From Geotrypetes seraphini (lineage: Eukaryota; Chordata; Amphibia; Gymnophiona; Dermophiidae): DNA of 64,000 nt. The position numbers were made by a program, and so were the translations under genes. The DNA is taken from assembly GCF_902459505.1 (NCBI RefSeq), contig NC_047088.1:12662056-12726055 (forward strand), in the 5' to 3' direction. Of this stretch, positions 10,450 to 21,361 are shown piece after piece (positions within the stretch are counted from its first letter, which is position 1; each line of letters starts with the position of its first letter). A model generated the notes under the pieces. The model was not told the origin of the DNA, searched no databases, and saw only the letters and a list, made by a program, of their open reading frames with translations.

Positions 10450-10855
10450 GGCCAAACCATGACAGATGGTGCTGCTTCAAAGATTAGGGGAAACTCAATG
10501 AAGTTACAGGGAAATCCTTTTAAAACCAATAGGAGGAAATAGTTAAGCTCTGGAAAGTGTTGCCAGAGGTTGTGGTAAGAGCGGATAGCGTAGTTGGTTT
10601 TAAGAAGTTCCTGGAGGAAAAGTCCATAGTCTGTTATTGAGAAAGACACAGGGGAAGCCACTGCTTGCCCTGGATCAGTAGCATGGAATGTTGTTACTCT
10701 TTGGGATTCTAGAATCTTGCTGTTCTTTAGGATTCTGAATGGAATGTTGCTACTCTTTGGGTTGTGGCTAGATACCAATGACCTGGATCGGCCACCATGA
10801 AAACGGGCTAGATGGACTTTTGGTCTGACTCAGTAAAGCTATTCTTATATTCAGA
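10450..10855 (+). mobile_element. CR1 LINE 3' end
   Basis: The codons for AVVRADSVVGFKKFLEE-like sequence (around 10575-10620) precede a CR1 3' untranslated region with GGGCTAGATGGACTTTTGGT and CTGACTCAG. Inside it the word GGAATGTTGCTACTCTTTGG occurs twice, the same word that opens each unit of the 105-bp array at 27541. Confidence 0.7.
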
Positions 10856-11511
10856 GGTTTCATATGTGTGCTAACTCCTCCAGTTTGCTGGACCAGGATC
10901 CACCTCTCACGGGGGTCTGATTGATCAGGAAAACGACTGGTCACAGCAGCAAAACAAAAAAAAAAAAAGGAGGAAGAATTCCTCGTGAGATCTACCAGGG
11001 AGTAGAGGAGCGAGGATGAAATACCAAAATGTGCTTCACTATGGAGTAGAGATCAAGAGTGAACTCGACACAGCAGTGATGTCTATTAATGTCGTAGGGA
11101 TATGTATTGGAATTCTTGGAGGAAATATTTGTTTTTATTATAATCTGCATGTAACTAATAGGATCTTGAGGAATATAGATCTGAACTTTAGGAAAGCAGT
11201 AAAAACAGAACTCTTCACCTAATCCCCTGCCCGTGACCGATGGATTACAACGGTACCAGAACCCAGTAAGTGTCACGTAAGGAAAGATTATAAGGTAAAG
11301 TCTTGTATTATAACTATGGCAAATCCAACCTGTAAACCATCTGTGTGTCAAATAGGATAAGAATAACCAGGGCAAATTGTAACCAGTAAACAGTATATTG
11401 TATATATTAGAATTAGACCCTTAATATGTGTCTAGCTAGGAAAAAACTTAGAAATTTGTACTGAAATTATGGAAAATCTAGTGTAAATTGTAACCTGTTA
11501 ACTACATACTA
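10856..11511. other. Unassigned, probably old LINE-derived sequence
   Basis: No coding frame of note. The sequence just before 11511 (TTGTAACCTGTTAACTA) and just after 12136 (TTTAACCTGTAACCTGTTC) are alike, suggesting that the MITE at 11512 interrupted or duplicated an older LINE tail. Confidence 0.3.
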
Positions 11512-12135
11512 CCGTGTTTCCCCGAAAACAAGACCTAGTGCCTTTTTTGGTTCGAAAATTTATATAAGATAGTGTCTTATTTTCAGGGAGATCTTATTTT
11601 TTTTTCATGTACAATAATCATCTCTCCCTTCCTGTCCTCCACCCCAATTCTTCCTATTTCCTTTCTCTCCCCCACATGTGCAGCATCTTTCCTCCCCTCT
11701 CACCCATCCCCTTGTGTAGCATCTTTCTATCCCTCCCCCTCTCATCCCCCTGTGCAGCAGAACCCTTGCAGCCTAGATCCCTCCCTTCCCTTGTGCAGCA
11801 GAACCCTTGCAGCTTCTATCCCTCCCTCCTTCCCATCCCTTGTGCAGCAGAACCCTTGCAGTTTATATCCCTCCCATCCCCCCATGGAAAATTTTTTAAT
11901 TCCTCCCATCCCCCTCTCCCTGCTGACCCTTTCATCTCTCCTACCCATCCGAACCCTGACCGTGAGACCGAAATACAGTACCTTATAACAAACTGCATCA
12001 TCGGCAGCACAGGCCCCATTGTGGCGTTCTCACTTCAGATGGGTGGGAGAGATGGAAGGGTTGTAGGGGGAGAGCTGCTGCCGCCAGCGACTAGGGCTTA
12101 TTTTTAGGGTAGGCCTTATTTTCGGGGAAACACGA
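11512..12135. mobile_element. MITE with CCGTGTTTCCCCGAAAA termini
   Basis: The left end CCGTGTTTCCCCGAAAAC and right end TTTTCGGGGAAACACGA are inverted repeats, with AAGACCTAGTGCC and GTCTTATTTTCAGGG further in. A TA precedes the left end; the right flank reads TG, so the TA duplication is not preserved. The interior includes three direct repeats of a roughly 43-base unit beginning GCAGCAGAACCCTTGCAG (11755, 11797 and 11845). A family with these termini is widespread in vertebrates; no transposase here. Confidence 0.75.
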
Positions 12136-12139
12136 TGTG

Positions 12140-12215
12140 TATGTTTAACCTGTAACCTGTTCTGAGCTCTTTGGGGACAACGGGTTAGAAATCGAAATCA
12201 GTCAATAAATGTGTT
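12140..12215 (+). mobile_element. LINE 3'-tail fragment
   Basis: AACCTGTTCTGAGCTCTTTG followed by GGGACAACGGGTTAGAAAT and an AAT-rich end matches the inverted tail at 8732. Coding sequence is not visible. Confidence 0.4.
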
Positions 12216-12264
12216 TTCGTATCGTGCCAGCATCAGGAGTCATATGTTCAACTGAACAAATGCT

Positions 12265-12362
12265 ATTCGTCATGGACCTGATGGGCCGCCGCGGGTGCAG
12301 ATTGCCGGGCGCGATGGACCTCTGGTCTGACCCAGTGGAGGCAACTTCTTATGTTCTTATGA
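12265..12362 (+). mobile_element. CR1 LINE 3' tail
   Basis: CTGATGGGCCGCCGCGGG, CGATGGACCTCTGGTCTGAC and the end CTTCTTATGTTCTTATG are the CR1 tail found also at 17400-17490 and 48515-48595. Confidence 0.75.
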
Positions 12363-12429
12363 CTGAACTGCTGCCACTGGACTTTGGGTGGAATTATAAA
12401 TTGAAATTCACTACGATATTTGTGTGACG

Positions 12430-12590
12430 TCATTTCTAGAACATGTGTCTCCTGATGCAGACATTATCACCGAAACACGGCCGTGTCAAGTCCACTCGGT
12501 GCCAACCGTAGTGAAGCACAAGCTTTATCGCTTCTCCTTGCTGGAATTAAAGTACCATTTTGGCAATTCAAAACTACTTTTCTTTGCCTT
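12430..12590 (+). other. Penelope-like end with hammerhead-like motif
   Basis: The string CTGATGC (12452-12458), GAAAC (12472-12476) and a short palindrome ACGGCCGT ending in GTC (12485-12487) has the order of a hammerhead ribozyme core with a minimal stem III, as known from Penelope-like elements. The base expected to be A after CUGANG is C, and stem I is weak here. Three related motifs exist in the window (18547-18582, 55838-55884 and 58232-58271, all minus). No Penelope reverse transcriptase is seen. Confidence 0.45.
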
Positions 12591-13000
12591 TTAGTATTTC
12601 GTCTTCATTCCCCTACTTCCTGAAGTCACAGCAACCTCATTAAGCCTAAGGGAACAAGAGAGTTACTTGAATTTGTAGCAAGGCTTTCAAGAATAATTGT
12701 ACGCCTGAAGTTCAGTCTGCATGCTTAAATAGCTATCACTCGCGCTGGGCAGCTTTTCAGGTTTATTTGGCAGGTCAGGTTTTCCTTTCTGAAGCAGCTA
12801 AAGATGTATTTGGATGGCAGTGCAATGCAGAAGTGACACCCCACGCGTGGATCTGAGTGGTAGTGGACAGCCCTCCCTGGTGGGGGGGGGGGGGGTGAAG
12901 ATGTTCTTCAGGTTTGACAAGCCCTGGGCACAGATATAGGTTTTCTACACAGTCAAATCAGGCCTAAATTGAAAGGGCTTCTGGAGAGAAAGAGTAGAGT
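12591..13000. other. Unassigned sequence with a poly-G run
   Basis: No gene or family recognised. A run of about 14 G lies at 12881-12895. Confidence 0.3.
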
Positions 13001-13290
13001 TTTCAAGGTTTTATTAAAATTTGATTTAATCGTGTATCCAATTTCTAAGTGAGTTTACAATATAAAAATAAAAGAAAAAAACAGAGCATGAACATAATAA
13101 AAATGCCATTAACACATACAGAGAGGAAACAATTACAAAGAAAACATCTACTAATTAATACTTGGCATATTAAAAGGGGATAAATGAGACAGACAGACGG
13201 GAGACAAAAGGAAATAGGGTTAGAAATACAATTTTAGATAGGAACGAAAGCCAAATGAGGAAAATACAAAAGGAAAGGGCTCATTGCTGC
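13001..13290 (-). mobile_element. Probable LINE 3' tail
   Basis: The segment TTTAATCGTGTATCCAATTT and CTAAGTGAGTTTACAATATA resembles the inverted tails of L2-type LINEs in this window (for example 61000), followed by A-rich sequence. No protein similarity remains, so this is tentative. Confidence 0.35.
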
Positions 13291-13299
13291 TTAATTCCT

Positions 13300-13441
13300 T
13301 AAGGGACCCACGGCCACGCCCCCAGCACCACCCTCCTTAACCTGGTCATGCGTCAGGATGGCATCCAGGATGTCACCGCATCCGTGCCCGACGTCAGAAG
13401 CTTTTCAAAACCCGGACAAGGAGGACATGTCTGGTAACCCT
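13300..13441. mobile_element. Fragment of a MITE ending GGACATGTCTGGTAACCCT
   Basis: The right part, TTTTCAAAACCCGGACAAGG and GGACATGTCTGGTAACCCTA, matches 47640-47930 and, inverted, 51294-51360 (AGGGTTACCAGAGGACTGTC). This is the end of a dispersed DNA element. Only one end is present. Confidence 0.5.
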
Positions 13442-13657
13442 AAGAAAGAGCCCCCATGTTCTCATGCCAGCGTGATTAGCTCTCTGCATTAACACTTTAT
13501 GGTCTTCCAGCTTGATTTCTTTCAGAAGAGGAGATTTATGAGCTTTGATGTACAGATTGCTTCATTTCTGGCAACTCATTTGCTAGAGGGGTCTTTTCAG
13601 CTCTTCTGCTTTTCCTGGAAATCTGTGGGTGTCTCCCTCTTTTATTATGTAGAAACA

Positions 13658-14692
13658 TAGAGAATGACACGGGGAAAAAATCTGTCCCCGTCCCCGCCCC
13701 GTCCCCGCCAACCCTTTCACCGCCCCGTCACCACCACTGCCATCCCATTCACCGCCCCGTCACCGTCACCGCAGCATGCATAAAAGCCTCAAACAGGTAT
13801 GATTTTATATACTTATCTTTATTAACGTATTCCCATGGGTTACATACTGAACATGTGCTGGATTCCTCCATTCTTGCAGCACATGTTCAGGAATAGGATT
13901 CAGTAACCCATGGGAATGGACACAGCACACTACTACACTAGTACTCAGATTAAAAAAAAAAAACAGAACCAGCTCCCAGCTCAGCCAGACTCCCGTCTCC
14001 AACCGGTCAAAGAATCCCACTCAGATTAAAAAAAAAAAAGAACCAGCTCCCAGCTCAGCCAGACTCCCGTCTCCAACCGGTCAAAGAATTTCCCCCCCCC
14101 CCCCTGCCGCCAACCCTGGGCAGGCAAGTAGTAGGAAAGTGTGCACCTTACCTCTACTTGTAGCGCCAAAGTTTTCAATGAAATTTCAGCTCCTCCAAGT
14201 CTGCAGCAATGACTCCTCTCCAATCCGGGCAGCGACTCCCAAAAAAATCCTGGGCTTACTTCTCAGCTGCGAAATCCCCCAATTTCCAATTGCTACTGCA
14301 ACCCATTAAATATCACGTGTGGCAGTAGCGATTTGGTCCCCTTCTTGAGCAGGAAAGAACTGACTAATGAGGAGCCAGAATATTGAAGGGGGCGGAGTCA
14401 GGCAACGTGCAAGTTGGGTGGAGAGAGACGAGTTGGAGGAGGCCACATGGCCGACAAGCATGGCCGCCGGAAAAAAATCAGACACCCGTCCCGAAGTGAA
14501 CCGAACACACGGTGAAGACCCGGTAAATCGCGGTATGTAGAAGGGGATACATTTGCCTGCGGGGACAAATCTTTTCACCGTTTTTGTGGGCGGTGAAAAC
14601 TTTTGTCCCCGTGTCTGCAGCGATTTGGCTATGGAGTCTCCATAGCCCGCAGCCAAACCGCAGCCACGCCGCGGTTCCCCACGGGGATCGCT
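13658..14692. mobile_element. Non-autonomous hAT element, TAGAGAATGACACGGGG family
   Basis: The left end TAGAGAATGACACGGGGA matches that at 4192. The right end is degraded (CGGGGATCGCTCT) but the flanks TAGAAACA and CTGAAACA share six of eight bases, consistent with an old 8-bp duplication. The interior has a short CACCGCCCCGTCACC array, a hairpin around 13835-13910, and a 67-70 base segment containing CAGACTCCCGTCTCCAACCG repeated in tandem at 13960-14015 and 14040-14090. No transposase. Confidence 0.75.
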
Positions 14693-14924
14693 CTGAAACA
14701 TATGACTTAGCTCCTGCTTTATTATGTAGGAGTCGTTCCCCTGGTCAATATGTCTTGCATGTCTGTACCAATTACTCTCTATTTATGGACGGATCTGTGC
14801 TGGGGTCCTGTCCTTTCTAATATTGGTATGGTCCCCTTTGTGTGCCTGTTGAATCTTGAGATCACTGGGAAAGAGAGCTAAGTTCTGTATCTAATTCTGT
14901 ACCTATTGAGAAAAGGTTTCGTGA

Positions 14925-15360
14925 ATCAGACACATCCATTTCCATGTTGAAGATTTGGGGATCATTTTGGATTTGCCATATTTAACTCGAATGTTGTCAG
15001 ATGCAACAGCATGAACCGTTAACACTATTACAAGTAAGACTTACCAACAAGAACGGCTAGAGGCGGTCGTATTGGGCTGGATTTTAGAAAAGAACACCCA
15101 CAAAAGAAGGTTCAAAAAGGCCCCCCCCTTTTTATAAAAGGTAATCTGAATGGATTATTGCCAAGTTATCTTTATGATTATTTCAAATCCGTAAAGAGGA
15201 AACATTTACGCATACTATGATTCTTTGGCTTTCCATCAGTAAAGAGACGTGATTATAAACGATTCTTTGGTAAAATGTTATGGAGAAAACAAGTTGGTAT
15301 TTACATACAATTTTTTTCCTCTTATTTAGTTTTCAGAAAAACACTGAAAACATATCTCTT
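14925..15360 (+). mobile_element. L2-like LINE remnants
   Basis: Scattered segments of LINE protein remain, the clearest being FRKTLKTYLFGKY-like sequence at 15330-15370, the typical end of L2-type ORF2. The remainder is too decayed to align by eye. It abuts the better L2-like copy that starts at about 15370. Confidence 0.4.
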
Positions 15361-15364
15361 TGGC

Positions 15365-15838
15365 AAATATCGTGATTAATTCTGTACTTTCCAGAATTCA
15401 CTTCAAATGCTCCTGTCTGGCTTTCAAGATAATTCATGGCATCCTTCCGCCACTAATCCCTCTATCCTTCCTCGCCCAAACACCTGCTACCACCAGATCC
15501 GCCCACAGACATAAACTATCCTTCCCCTCTCTACATGGCATCCCCCACGCAGGCAAACTGGGAAGATCCCTCCTCTCCAAAATCACGGGCCTTTGGAACG
15601 ATCTCACTATCCCGCTGCGGAACCTGGGCTCCCTCCAACAATTCCGAAAACAACTGAAAACCTGGCTTTTCTCTAATATATAACATCTCCTGCTTACTTC
15701 CCCTCTTTTTCATATGCTCTTGTAAACTCTCTCTCCCCTCTCTTCTTGTATTTTTAAGCTTTGTAAACCGTGTCGAGCTCCGCTTCCGTGGAGATGATGC
15801 GGTATATAAACTTAAGGCTTAGTTTAGTTTAGTTTAAT
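15365..15838 (+). mobile_element. L2-like LINE 3' end
   Basis: A 107-codon frame (15360-15683) reads FKCSCLAFKIIHGILPPLI, then RSAHRHKLSFPSLHG, SLLSKITGLWNDLTIPLR and FRKQLKTWLFSNI before its stop: the C-terminal end of an L2-type ORF2. The 3' untranslated region has CGTGTCGAGCTCCGCTTCC, GCGGTATATAAACTTAAGG and a TTTAG-repeat tail. The same family is present inverted at 34920-35400 and 54277-54940. It is severely 5' truncated but its remaining frame is open. Confidence 0.85.
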
Positions 15839-15894
15839 TCGTTATGATTATACTATGTTAGGTTTTTTGTTTTTTTTTTTTTTTTTTTAATAAA

Positions 15895-16590
15895 CAATGC
15901 ACTTTATTTATTTATTCAATTTTCTATACTATTCTTCCCAGAGAGCTCAGAATGGTTTATATGAATTTATTCAGGTACTCAAACTTTTCCCTGTCTGTCC
16001 CAGCAGGCTCACAGTAGAGAGTTGCACGGGGACAGAAATCCCACCCATTCCCGCCAGGATCCTCTCCGTCCCCACCCATCCCCGCAAGGAATTACCTCCA
16101 TCCCCGCCTGTCCCCATAAAAAGCAGCAATTACTTCTGACAGGATCATCAATTCCACAGTTTCTTTTGTGTTTGCGCTGCTGTTTTCCTTGTGGAATCTC
16201 TTTGGTGGAACCCTTTTTTTGTTTTCTGTTCAGGTAATTAATTTATAAACCCCCTCTTTTACTAAGGCTGACGTATCCATTATATTATATGGACGAACCC
16301 TGCTTCCAAAGCCTTCCATCTCCGTGGGAGTCCTGTTGACTAGAGGGGGTTCCCCAATGGGAGTCCCGTGAGCCAGAGGGGGTCCCTGTGGGAGTCCCGT
16401 GGGTTAGGGGGTTTCCTGCGGGACCACCATGGAACCCGCGGGATTCCCGTGATCCCCGTTCCCGTGCAGACCTCTAGCTCACAGTCAGTCTGTCTAATGT
16501 ACCTGGGGCAATGGGGAATTAAGTGACTTGCCCAGGGTCATAAGGAGCAGCGTGGGGGTTTAAACCCACAACTTCTCAGTAGAGAAGGGT
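15895..16590 (-). mobile_element. CORE-SINE interrupted by a hAT MITE
   Basis: The left part (15895-16014) is the inverted SINE tail, with TTCTATACTATTCTTCCCAG and CTCAAACTTTTCCCTGTCTG. The right part (16477-16590) is the inverted core, with GGGAATTAAGTGACTTGCCC and GTTTAAACCCACAACTTCTC. The two parts join perfectly once the 462-bp hAT MITE and one copy of its 8-bp duplication are removed. The SINE is therefore older than the hAT insertion. Confidence 0.8.
16015..16476. mobile_element. hAT MITE with TAGAGAGTTGCACGGGG termini
   Basis: The left end is TAGAGAGTTGCACGGGGACA; the right end, CCCGTGCAGACCTCTA, is an imperfect inverse. The perfect 8-bp duplication GCTCACAG lies at 16007-16014 and 16477-16484. 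The body is GC-rich with inverted CCCACCC/GGGTGGG-type words and GGGAGTCCCGTG repeats. It shares termini with the larger element at 21362-22856. Confidence 0.85.
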
Positions 16591-17080
16591 AAATAGTGGA
16601 GTTCTATTTACCAAGTGAAAACTACCAATTTTGCAAACCCAGGGGCTCAACAACAATAATCACAAACCACAAAACCCTCTCAAAAAATGCAAATCTATCT
16701 TCAGAAAGACTGCTTGTGAATAATGTTAAAACCTTGTTAAGAAGGAGGAAAAAAGCCTCAGATTCAAGCCTCCCACTGTCGCCCCTGCATGCGGGCAGGC
16801 ATGCATGAACAGCTTTAAATATAACCAACCCCAAATGTTCAGCGTTCATTAAAGTTTCAAACTTGAATAAATTAGTGTCCCATGTTTAATCAAACTTATC
16901 TGCTTGACGGCTTAGTTAAACTTCTTCACCGTTCCACTTATCTTGAGTTTCTGCTCAAATCATTTAAAGCACATTCAGAGTTGTATGTATGTTAGTATTT
17001 TTTGATTTGTAAACCGCACAGAACCTCTTCCCAGAGGTCATCTGGGAAATTACAAACTGGAAAACCTGACTTCAGTGTCA
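16591..17080. other. Unassigned sequence
   Basis: Roughly 490 bases without recognisable coding or repeat signals, except that the last part (GTAAACCGCACAGAACCTC) resembles a LINE tail. Confidence 0.3.
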
Positions 17081-17084
17081 AGCA

Positions 17085-17495
17085 AAATAGTGAAAACTAT
17101 TATAGACACGAAGACGTAGACAAACATGGTTTTATAGATTAAGAACTGGTTGAAAGATAGAAAACAGAGAATAGGTTTAAATGATCAATATGAAATATGG
17201 GGTTCAACACACACATATATATATTACATTACATTAAATTACATTAGGGATTTCTATTCCGCCATTCCGCCTGTGATAGGCCGGAGCACGTTACAAGGCT
17301 TCAAAGAAAGTTTGGATAGATTCCTAGAGGATAAAGGAATTGAGGGGTACAGATAGGAGTAGAGGTAGGTCATAGGGATAGTCAGGGACCACTGCTCAAG
17401 CAATGGGCCTGATGGGCCGCCGCGGGAGCGGACCGCTGGCGAGATGGACCTCTGGTCTGCCTCAGCGGAGGCAACTTCTTATGTTCTTATTACCT
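17085..17495 (+). mobile_element. CR1 LINE, internally deleted copy
   Basis: A short reverse-transcriptase segment (LKDRKQRIGLNDQYEIWGS, 17147-17205) is followed, after an AT repeat, by FKESLDRFLEDKGIEGYR at 17300-17355 and a CR1 3' untranslated region with CTGATGGGCCGCCGCGGG and CTTATGTTCTTAT. In intact CR1 these parts are far apart, so about 1 kb has been lost between them. Confidence 0.75.
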
Positions 17496-17619
17496 TGCAG
17501 TTCAAGGCGGATTACAAAAGAATTATCCAAGATGTATTACAACAAGAACTTACAAAAAAAAAAAAAAAATTGGTCATTTTCAAAAAGAGTGAGAAATGGG
17601 TAAGGTTATTTGTTTGGGG

Positions 17620-18265
17620 TAGTTGGCTTTAGTGAGAGGTGGAGTTTGAGACTTGCGGTATTATTTCTTTTTTCAGAGTTTTCTTGAAGAGTATGGTCTT
17701 TATTTCTTTTCTAAAAGTCTTGTAGTCGAGGGATGCCATCAGTAGATTGGCGATTTGGTTGTCTAGTTTGGCTGCTTGAGTGGCCAGGAGGCCATCATAT
17801 AGTTTTTTCCGTTTGACCTCCTTAATTGGGGGGTATGAGAATGGGGTATGAGTTTTCCTATGTCTGGTTGAAGTGTTGTGGATGAGGCGGTTATTCAGGT
17901 AGTTTGGACTGTCTCTGTATAAAGTCTTAAATAGTAGGCAGTAGAATTTAAATTGCATTCTTGCTGGGATTGGAAGCCAGTGCGATTGGAGATAAGCTTC
18001 TGTAATGTGATCATGTTTCTTTAATGAGTAGATGAGTCTTAGTGCTGTGTTTTGGATAGTTTGTAGTTTTGTTATGGTTGTAGGGCATGGGAGGTAGAGG
18101 ATATTACAGTAGTCAAGTAGGCCTAGTATTAAGGACTGAACTATGAGCTGGAATTGAGTTTTCTCAAAGAATTTCCGAACTTGTCTTAAGTTTCTCATGA
18201 CTAAGAATGACTTTTGTATTGTTTTATTGATTTGCAGTTGCATGGTATCCACACAGCTCACAAAT
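17620..18265 (-). mobile_element. L2-like LINE ORF2 C-terminal region
   Basis: A 210-codon frame stays open from 18261 to 17629 on the minus strand. It contains QLIVQSLILGLLDYCNILYL, LQTIQNTALRLIY, DHITEAYLQSHWLPI and the terminal DYKTFRKEIKTILFKK, the thumb and C-terminal segments of L2-type reverse transcriptases. The catalytic palm domain is missing. It resembles copies at 19890 and 31310 in its ILGLLDYCN and IQNTAL motifs. Confidence 0.85.
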
Positions 18266-18473
18266 TAAATATAGAAAACAAGCAAAAGCTATGAAATAAT
18301 CGTAAAAGACAAGAGCTGCTAAATTATTTTTTTTAAATGGAGGAAAAGCTTCGGAACCCCGTGAGGGAGGAAACCCTTCTCGAACTAGAAAGGGCTGATA
18401 ACTTCACAGGCAGAAAAAACTCCGAAGCGACTTTAAATTCTCAAAGGGACAATTTTTCAAAAATGTCACAGTC

Positions 18474-18900
18474 TCAAAAATAATAAAGCAAAATCTTTTA
18501 AACTTATCTTACAGCGTGTGAAGCAAACAAGCTCTCAGCCCGGGCCGACGATGGCCAGCATTTCACCTCGCGGCTGCATCAGGGCATCAAAGGGACGGAG
18601 CTTATAGCTGGCACAAATCTGCGCTCAAAGATGCCCATAGATTTGTGCTGGCTACAAGCTCAGTCCCTTTGCTTGCTTCACACGCTGTAAGATAAGTTAA
18701 AATGATTTTCGGCTTCTTTTACAAAGCCGCGCTAGCGGTCTCGCTGCGCTAACGGCCCCGAAGCCCATAGAGATTTAAAGGGCTTCGGGGCTGCTGCTGC
18801 GCGGCTTTGTAAAAGAGGCCGTTTGTTTTTGCTTTATTATTTTGAGACTTTGACATTTGCGATCTATATTATTCATGCAGTCATTAATATTTGCTTACTT
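18474..18900. mobile_element. Penelope-like fold-back with hammerhead-like motif
   Basis: Left arm 18460-18535 and right arm 18661-18708 plus 18823-18858 are inverted copies: TTATCTTACAGCGTGTGAAG is matched by the inverse CTTCACACGCTGTAAGATAA. Between them, on the minus strand, lie CTGATGC (at 18576-18582), GAAA (18561-18564) and GTC (18547-18549), in hammerhead order. The right arm is split by a 110-bp CTTTTACTAAG-type MITE. Inverted terminal pieces with hammerhead motifs are typical of Penelope-like elements. No reverse transcriptase is present. Confidence 0.5.
18713..18822. mobile_element. MITE of the CTTTTACAAAG family, nested
   Basis: The ends GGCTTCTTTTACAAAGCCGC and GCGGCTTTGTAAAAGAGGCC are near-perfect inverted repeats, and the middle GGCCCCGAAGCCC/GGGCTTCGGGGC is palindromic too. 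It interrupts the right arm of the surrounding fold-back, so it is the younger insertion. Confidence 0.75.
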
Positions 18901-18913
18901 TGCTTATGTAGTA

Positions 18914-19547
18914 CAGTGGTACCTTGGATTACGAGCATAATCCGTTCCAGGAGCATACTCGTAATCCAAAATGCTCCTTTATCAAAGCGAGTTTCCCCAT
19001 AGGAAATAATGGAAACTCGCTTTGATACGTTCCCACCCCCCGAGGCCAGCGGCGCTGCTCTATCCCCCCCCCCACGAGAACCAGCATTGCTTCTCCCGAA
19101 GGCCCCCCTGCGATACGGCACCCCACTGCCGCGATCCGGCAACCCCCCCCCCCCCCCGCTTCGTACTGTCATCTGGAGAGAACGTGAACTCGCAGGCCTA
19201 GAGCATGCGCAGATGCTCAAGGCTCAGCAAGAAGAGGAGGCCAATCTTCGGGCACCGGCACTAACGCACAGGACATGCCAGTGCCGGTGCCCAGATGACA
19301 GTAAGAAGCAGCGGGGAGGGGGGGGTGCCCAATCACTGCAGGGGGGATTCCCGATCGTGGTGGGGGGGGTGCCGGATTGCGGAGGGAAGGGTACCGGATC
19401 GCGGGGGGGAGGGTGCCGGATCGCGGGGGGAGGGTGCCGCTCGCAAATCGAGGCACACTCGGTTTCCAAGGTGCCGATTTTGCAAATGTTTTGCTCGTCT
19501 TGCAAAACACTCGCAAACCGTTGCACTCGTAAACTGAGGTACCACTG
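18914..19547. mobile_element. pogo/Tigger-type MITE, TA-flanked
   Basis: The left end CAGTGGTACCTTGGATTACG and right end TAAACTGAGGTACCACTG are inverted repeats, flanked by TA on both sides (18912-18913 and 19548-19549). This terminal sequence is well known from pogo/Tigger-derived elements in vertebrates. The interior is GC-rich, with GGGTGCCGGATCGCGGGGGG-type units repeated around 19370-19440 and an A/T-poor ORF that is a composition artefact. No transposase. Confidence 0.85.
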
Positions 19548-19889
19548 TATATTTGTTGGAAATTTATAAATAATAATAAAAAGATTTTGTTTTTGGATCG
19601 CTAAAAGCAATCACTTTTTTTTTTAGTGCATGGGGAAGCCATGTTAGAGCATCAATCGCGCTACTAGTTTACATGGCATTTTAATATTAATCAGCTTTTT
19701 TGTATGGTCAGATTGGGGAATGAGCAATTGTGCAGAAAAACAGGCATTTTCCTCCCCCCCTACCTATCGCTTTTCCTTTCTCTATGTTCTTTTCTCCAAA
19801 GATTGTGGTTCTTGCCCATCTCCCATCTCTTTGAAGTAAGTCTGTATGTCATGTTATTTGGTGTACTAACGTACCCTGGTATTGTCTTC

Positions 19890-20375
19890 CACTGTTAAAT
19901 TTTAATCTGATTATTGTAATACATTGTATCATGGTATAACTCAGAAAGAAATAAGAAGACTACAAATTATACAAAATACAGCAATAAAAATTATTACTAA
20001 TTTAAAAAAAAAAAAAATTATGATCATGTCACACCTGTATTACAAAAAGCACACTGGCTACCAATCTCGCATAGAATAATTTATAAAATCTCACCGATAA
20101 CCTTTAAAATCCAACAAACTAACCAATATTTCTGGATCGTCTTCTAATACCATATTCTCCAATTAGGACATTCAGATCAACTGAACAGCATCTGCTGACT
20201 ATCCTCTCTTTGAAAGTAATAGGTACTAGGAGATCTACTATTTTTTTCGGTTATAGCACCCCAGATCTGGACCAACTTACCAATCTGCTTACGTGGTGAA
20301 TCCTCACTAGAAAAAATTTAAAAGCTCTTTAAAAAGTTACTTGTATAAGGACACATTTGAGACATAGAAAGCATC
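19890..20375 (+). mobile_element. L2-like LINE fragment
   Basis: Translated in shifting frames the segment gives RRLQIIQNTAIKII, DHVTPVLQKAHWLPISHRII (20025-20085), and a final LKKLLV-like stretch near 20330, the same motifs as the better copies at 17620 and 31310. An A-run at 20004-20015 and several frame breaks show that it is dead. Confidence 0.7.
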
Positions 20376-21361
20376 ATTCATCTATCATTAATGCATATGC
20401 TCTAATACCTAATTTTAATCAGACTTTACGTATAGGTCACAATCTTCTTTACCTTCTCCTCCAGGCTTAGCCATGCTTTCAAGATTATTTTTATTACCCT
20501 CCAGTTGTTTTTTCCCTAAATGTATCTCTGTTTTCTTTAAAGATTGTAGTTCACCCTCAATCCCTTTTGTACTGGTAAATATTTGTACATATACACTGTG
20601 GGGCTCATAATCGAAAGAGAAAAACATCCAAAAAATGGCCTATGTCGGCACTTGGACGAACATTTCCCAAATACGTCCAAGCGCCGATAATAAAAACGGG
20701 TTTTGGACGTATTTCTAAACGACCTAGGCCTACATAGTGCCACTGAACGACCAAAGCTAAACAGGGCATTTCGGGAGGAGTGTCCAGGGCAGGAGTTGCG
20801 TGGGACGTGGGTCGGCTTAGACTTAATCATACAGCATGTATAACTGAAAGTTATACAGCCCAGGATCGACGGAACTTGGACATTGTGACTTAGACCATTT
20901 AAAACCAAAAACCCACCTAAAGTGACCAGATAAGCACTGCAAACACATAATACAGACCCCCACACACTACCCCAGTGATCACCAACCCCCCCCCCATAAA
21001 AATATTAATCACACCTTTAAAATTCAGCCTCCAGACCATCATCACCTGGCCACCTGGCATAGGAAAGCCTAGTCGTCCAGCCCAGAGGCAGCTTAAGTTG
21101 TCTTGGGGGTGGGTTAGGGACCCATAGAGAGGAGGACCCATGCCCATAAGCCCCTGTAATCACTGCATTGATACTGAAACATGTGCACTGCCCTATGCAC
21201 CCCCAAAACCCTTTTGTATTGGCATATAAGTGGCTCCTGCAGCCATAAGGGCTATTGGGGTGGTAGATAAGTGGGTCTAGGGCAGCGATGGCGAACCTAT
21301 GGCACGCGTGCCAGCTGTGGCACGCGAAGGCCTTGCAGCTGGCATGCGGGAAGGTCCGCAA

